This document shows positions 62,478-64,000 of a DNA stretch of 64,000 bases, piece after piece. Source of the DNA: Chersky-840 sp963811775. Its GTDB lineage: Bacteria > Actinomycetota > Acidimicrobiia > Acidimicrobiales > UBA8190. Within the stretch, counting starts at the first letter, position 1. Each line of letters starts with the position of its first letter. The notes beneath the pieces were generated by a model, which saw only the letters and a list, made by a program, of their open reading frames with translations, had not been told where the DNA came from and did not search any database. The position numbers and the translations under genes are program-made. The stretch is taken from positions 62,001 to 126,000 of the forward strand of contig CAWESO010000008.1 in the NCBI GenBank assembly GCA_963811775.1, in the 5' to 3' direction.

Positions 62478-64000
62478 TCAGCTCTCGGAGTGCATCTGGA
62501 GGTCGCGGCGCGACCCATCCGGGTCCGGACGCCAACGGGGGGGAACGAGGCGGTTGACCGCTATCAGCGCACGATCCCGCTCCCCTTTGGGTGAGCCCAC
62601 GGCGAAGTACACCACGATGTAGGTCGCGATCCCGACCGCCCCCACCACGGCGAGCTCGGGGATCGAGTGAGAGGCCAGGCCGTAGAGGGCGACGAGCACG
62701 GCCGAGGTGACGACCGTCGGGGCGAGATGCGGCACGACGGCGCGTCGGATCAGCGTGGCGGGCGAGACGCCGATGTCCCTGCCCCCGATGATCAAGAAGC
62801 CCGGCAGTCGGACCAGCAGGATGCCGCCCAGCGTCCCGAACGCCACGCCCACCGGCCCGATGGCCATGGCCAGGGTGATGGAGAGGACGAGGTTGATCAC
62901 GGTCTCGACGGCGCGGATGCCGCAGACGAGCGGGAGACGGGCCGTCCCGGCCAGCACCATGAAGATCACCCGGATGGGCGAACACAGCGCGATGGCGATG
63001 GCCAGGACCACGAGCACCCGAGCCGAGGTCCCGTAGCCCACGCCGACCCACGCCCGGATCCCGGGCGCCGCCAAGATCACGTACAACAACGAGATCAGGA
63101 TGCCCACGAACATCGCGGCCCGGGTCCCGTCCACCGTGATCTCGGTGAGCGCACTCTTGTCCTTGTTGCGGTCGACCGACGACGCGTAGGGGAAGAAGAC
63201 CGCGGCGAGCGAGTCGAGCCCCTGCGTGGCCGCGCCGGCGAGCTTGGACGCCACCCCGTAGACCGCGGCGGCCCGGAGGCCCAGGACGATGCCCACCGTC
63301 ACGACGTCGCAGGCGTTGTAGATCGCCTGCAGCACGGCGTTGAGCAGGAACCATCCCGACAGGTGCATGACGCTGCGCAACTGGGAGCGTTCGGCGAGAT
63401 GGAACGAGATCCTGGTTCCGGGGGCGACCCGCCGGACCATCCAGAACCGGACGAAGTGGAATGCGATCCCTTCCGCTGTCATGGCGGTCGCCAACGCCAC
63501 GAGGCCGCCCCCGAGCTCGACGATGACGATGGTCGCCACGAAGTTCGACGCCACCAACAGCGAATTGGACAGTCCCAGGAGGTCGTAGCGCTGGTGGCCC
63601 ATCAGCGCACCGCCGAACGTGTCCCCCGGGATCGAGACCGCCAGCCCGAAGGCAAGGATCAGCACCACCAGGATGACCTGGCCGTGGAGCTCGGGGGTCA
63701 CGTGCATGAGGCTCGGGAAGGCGAAGGCGATGCCGACTCCGGCCGCCATGGCGGCCAGCCCCAGAGGGACCAACGCGAAGAACGTCGTGTTCAGGGTGCG
63801 CAGGGCCCGCTCGGGCCGGACGTTCGCGTTCTCGGCGATGAGCTTGGTGGTGGCACCGCCGAACCCCAGCTCGAAGAGCTCCAGGTAGATCACCACGCTG
63901 CTGGCGAGCACCCAGGCACCGAAGGCCGTTTTGCCCAGATGGTGCAGGAGCAGCGGCGTGAGCACGATCGCCGCCACGGCCGACGTGCCCTGGGCCGCGT
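62478..64000 (-). CDS. Polysaccharide flippase, MOP/MVF superfamily (partial, start beyond window)
   Basis: The frame runs through the right edge (the first codons in the window read AAQGTSAVAAIVLTPLLLHH) and ends at 62478. About 507 residues are visible, with 11-12 hydrophobic helices in the Wzx/polysaccharide biosynthesis pattern (LFELGFGGATTKLIAENANV near helix 2, YGVASKLAGAATQGLDSLAA in the middle). It would flip lipid-linked oligosaccharides across the membrane. It may serve the polysaccharide made at 17-32 kb, which has no flippase in the window, though it lies 30 kb away. Confidence 0.85.
   Translation of the reverse strand, partial: AAQGTSAVAAIVLTPLLLHHLGKTAFGAWVLASSVVIYLELFELGFGGATTKLIAENANVRPERALRTLNTTFFALVPLGLAAMAAGVGIAFAFPSLMHVTPELHGQVILVVLILAFGLAVSIPGDTFGGALMGHQRYDLLGLSNSLLVASNFVATIVIVELGGGLVALATAMTAEGIAFHFVRFWMVRRVAPGTRISFHLAERSQLRSVMHLSGWFLLNAVLQAIYNACDVVTVGIVLGLRAAAVYGVASKLAGAATQGLDSLAAVFFPYASSVDRNKDKSALTEITVDGTRAAMFVGILISLLYVILAAPGIRAWVGVGYGTSARVLVVLAIAIALCSPIRVIFMVLAGTARLPLVCGIRAVETVINLVLSITLAMAIGPVGVAFGTLGGILLVRLPGFLIIGGRDIGVSPATLIRRAVVPHLAPTVVTSAVLVALYGLASHSIPELAVVGAVGIATYIVVYFAVGSPKGERDRALIAVNRLVPPRWRPDPDGSRRDLQMHSES

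Noticed and set aside
60163..63354. A 1063-codon minus-strand frame across the TIG gene and the flippase gene
   Set aside because: Composition (GDRGGRVGGD-type repeats) mirrors the opposite strand of the TIG repeats, and the other half is an out-of-frame reading of the flippase gene.

Overview
The window is GC-rich DNA with dense genes, frequent GTG starts, GTGA/ATGA stop-start overlaps, a palindromic actinobacterial SOS box in front of recA, a class-E-like sortase and a DUF4012 protein. Together these point to an actinobacterium, possibly of the Acidimicrobiia type. That lineage is my inference; the sequence carries no rRNA to fix it.

Layout. 1-16.9 kb: a triple-GAF sensor protein (cut by the window edge), two tandem secreted GH26-like hydrolases, a small metabolic block (VC0807-like membrane protein, S51-like peptidase, pirin, peroxiredoxin, 2-hydroxyacid dehydrogenase, orphan ketosynthase), a PAS-PAS-GGDEF-EAL protein and two beta-propeller-type lipoproteins. 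17-34 kb: an envelope polysaccharide locus, nearly all on the minus strand, with a deacetylase, a fused Wzz/BY-kinase, a Wzy-like polymerase, four glycosyltransferases, a WbaP-like initiating phosphoglycosyltransferase, a tiny LPFTG protein, DUF4012, a low-molecular-weight tyrosine phosphatase, a divergent sortase and a beta-helix acyltransferase. An IS66-family element with 15-bp inverted repeats and an 8-bp target duplication sits inside this locus.

34-48 kb: a core housekeeping stretch (methyltransferase, DUF3048, recA with SOS box, thpR, macrodomain protein, methyltransferase, cinA-pgsA-rimO, tRNA-Ser). It is interrupted at 37.9-42.5 kb by a mobile island: an IS1595-type transposase remnant split by an IS5-type element, a three-gene micro-operon with an MbcA/ParS-like protein, and a second IS1595-type element with near-perfect inverted repeats that encloses a truncated transposase and small cargo genes. 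48-64 kb: a secreted protein, GNAT-like protein, GH76-like enzyme, transsulfuration pair (cystathionine beta-synthase and gamma-synthase/lyase), dienelactone hydrolase, Nudix enzyme, 2H phosphoesterase, a giant exported TIG-repeat protein, a nucleotidyltransferase and a polysaccharide flippase that runs off the right edge.

Several otherwise well-preserved genes carry single-base frame breaks, often in short C or G runs (a glycosyltransferase, the IS66 transposase, a small membrane protein, cystathionine beta-synthase, and four places in the TIG protein). Either the assembly has indel errors or there has been recent decay. Reads would decide, and the broken genes are described here as single loci.
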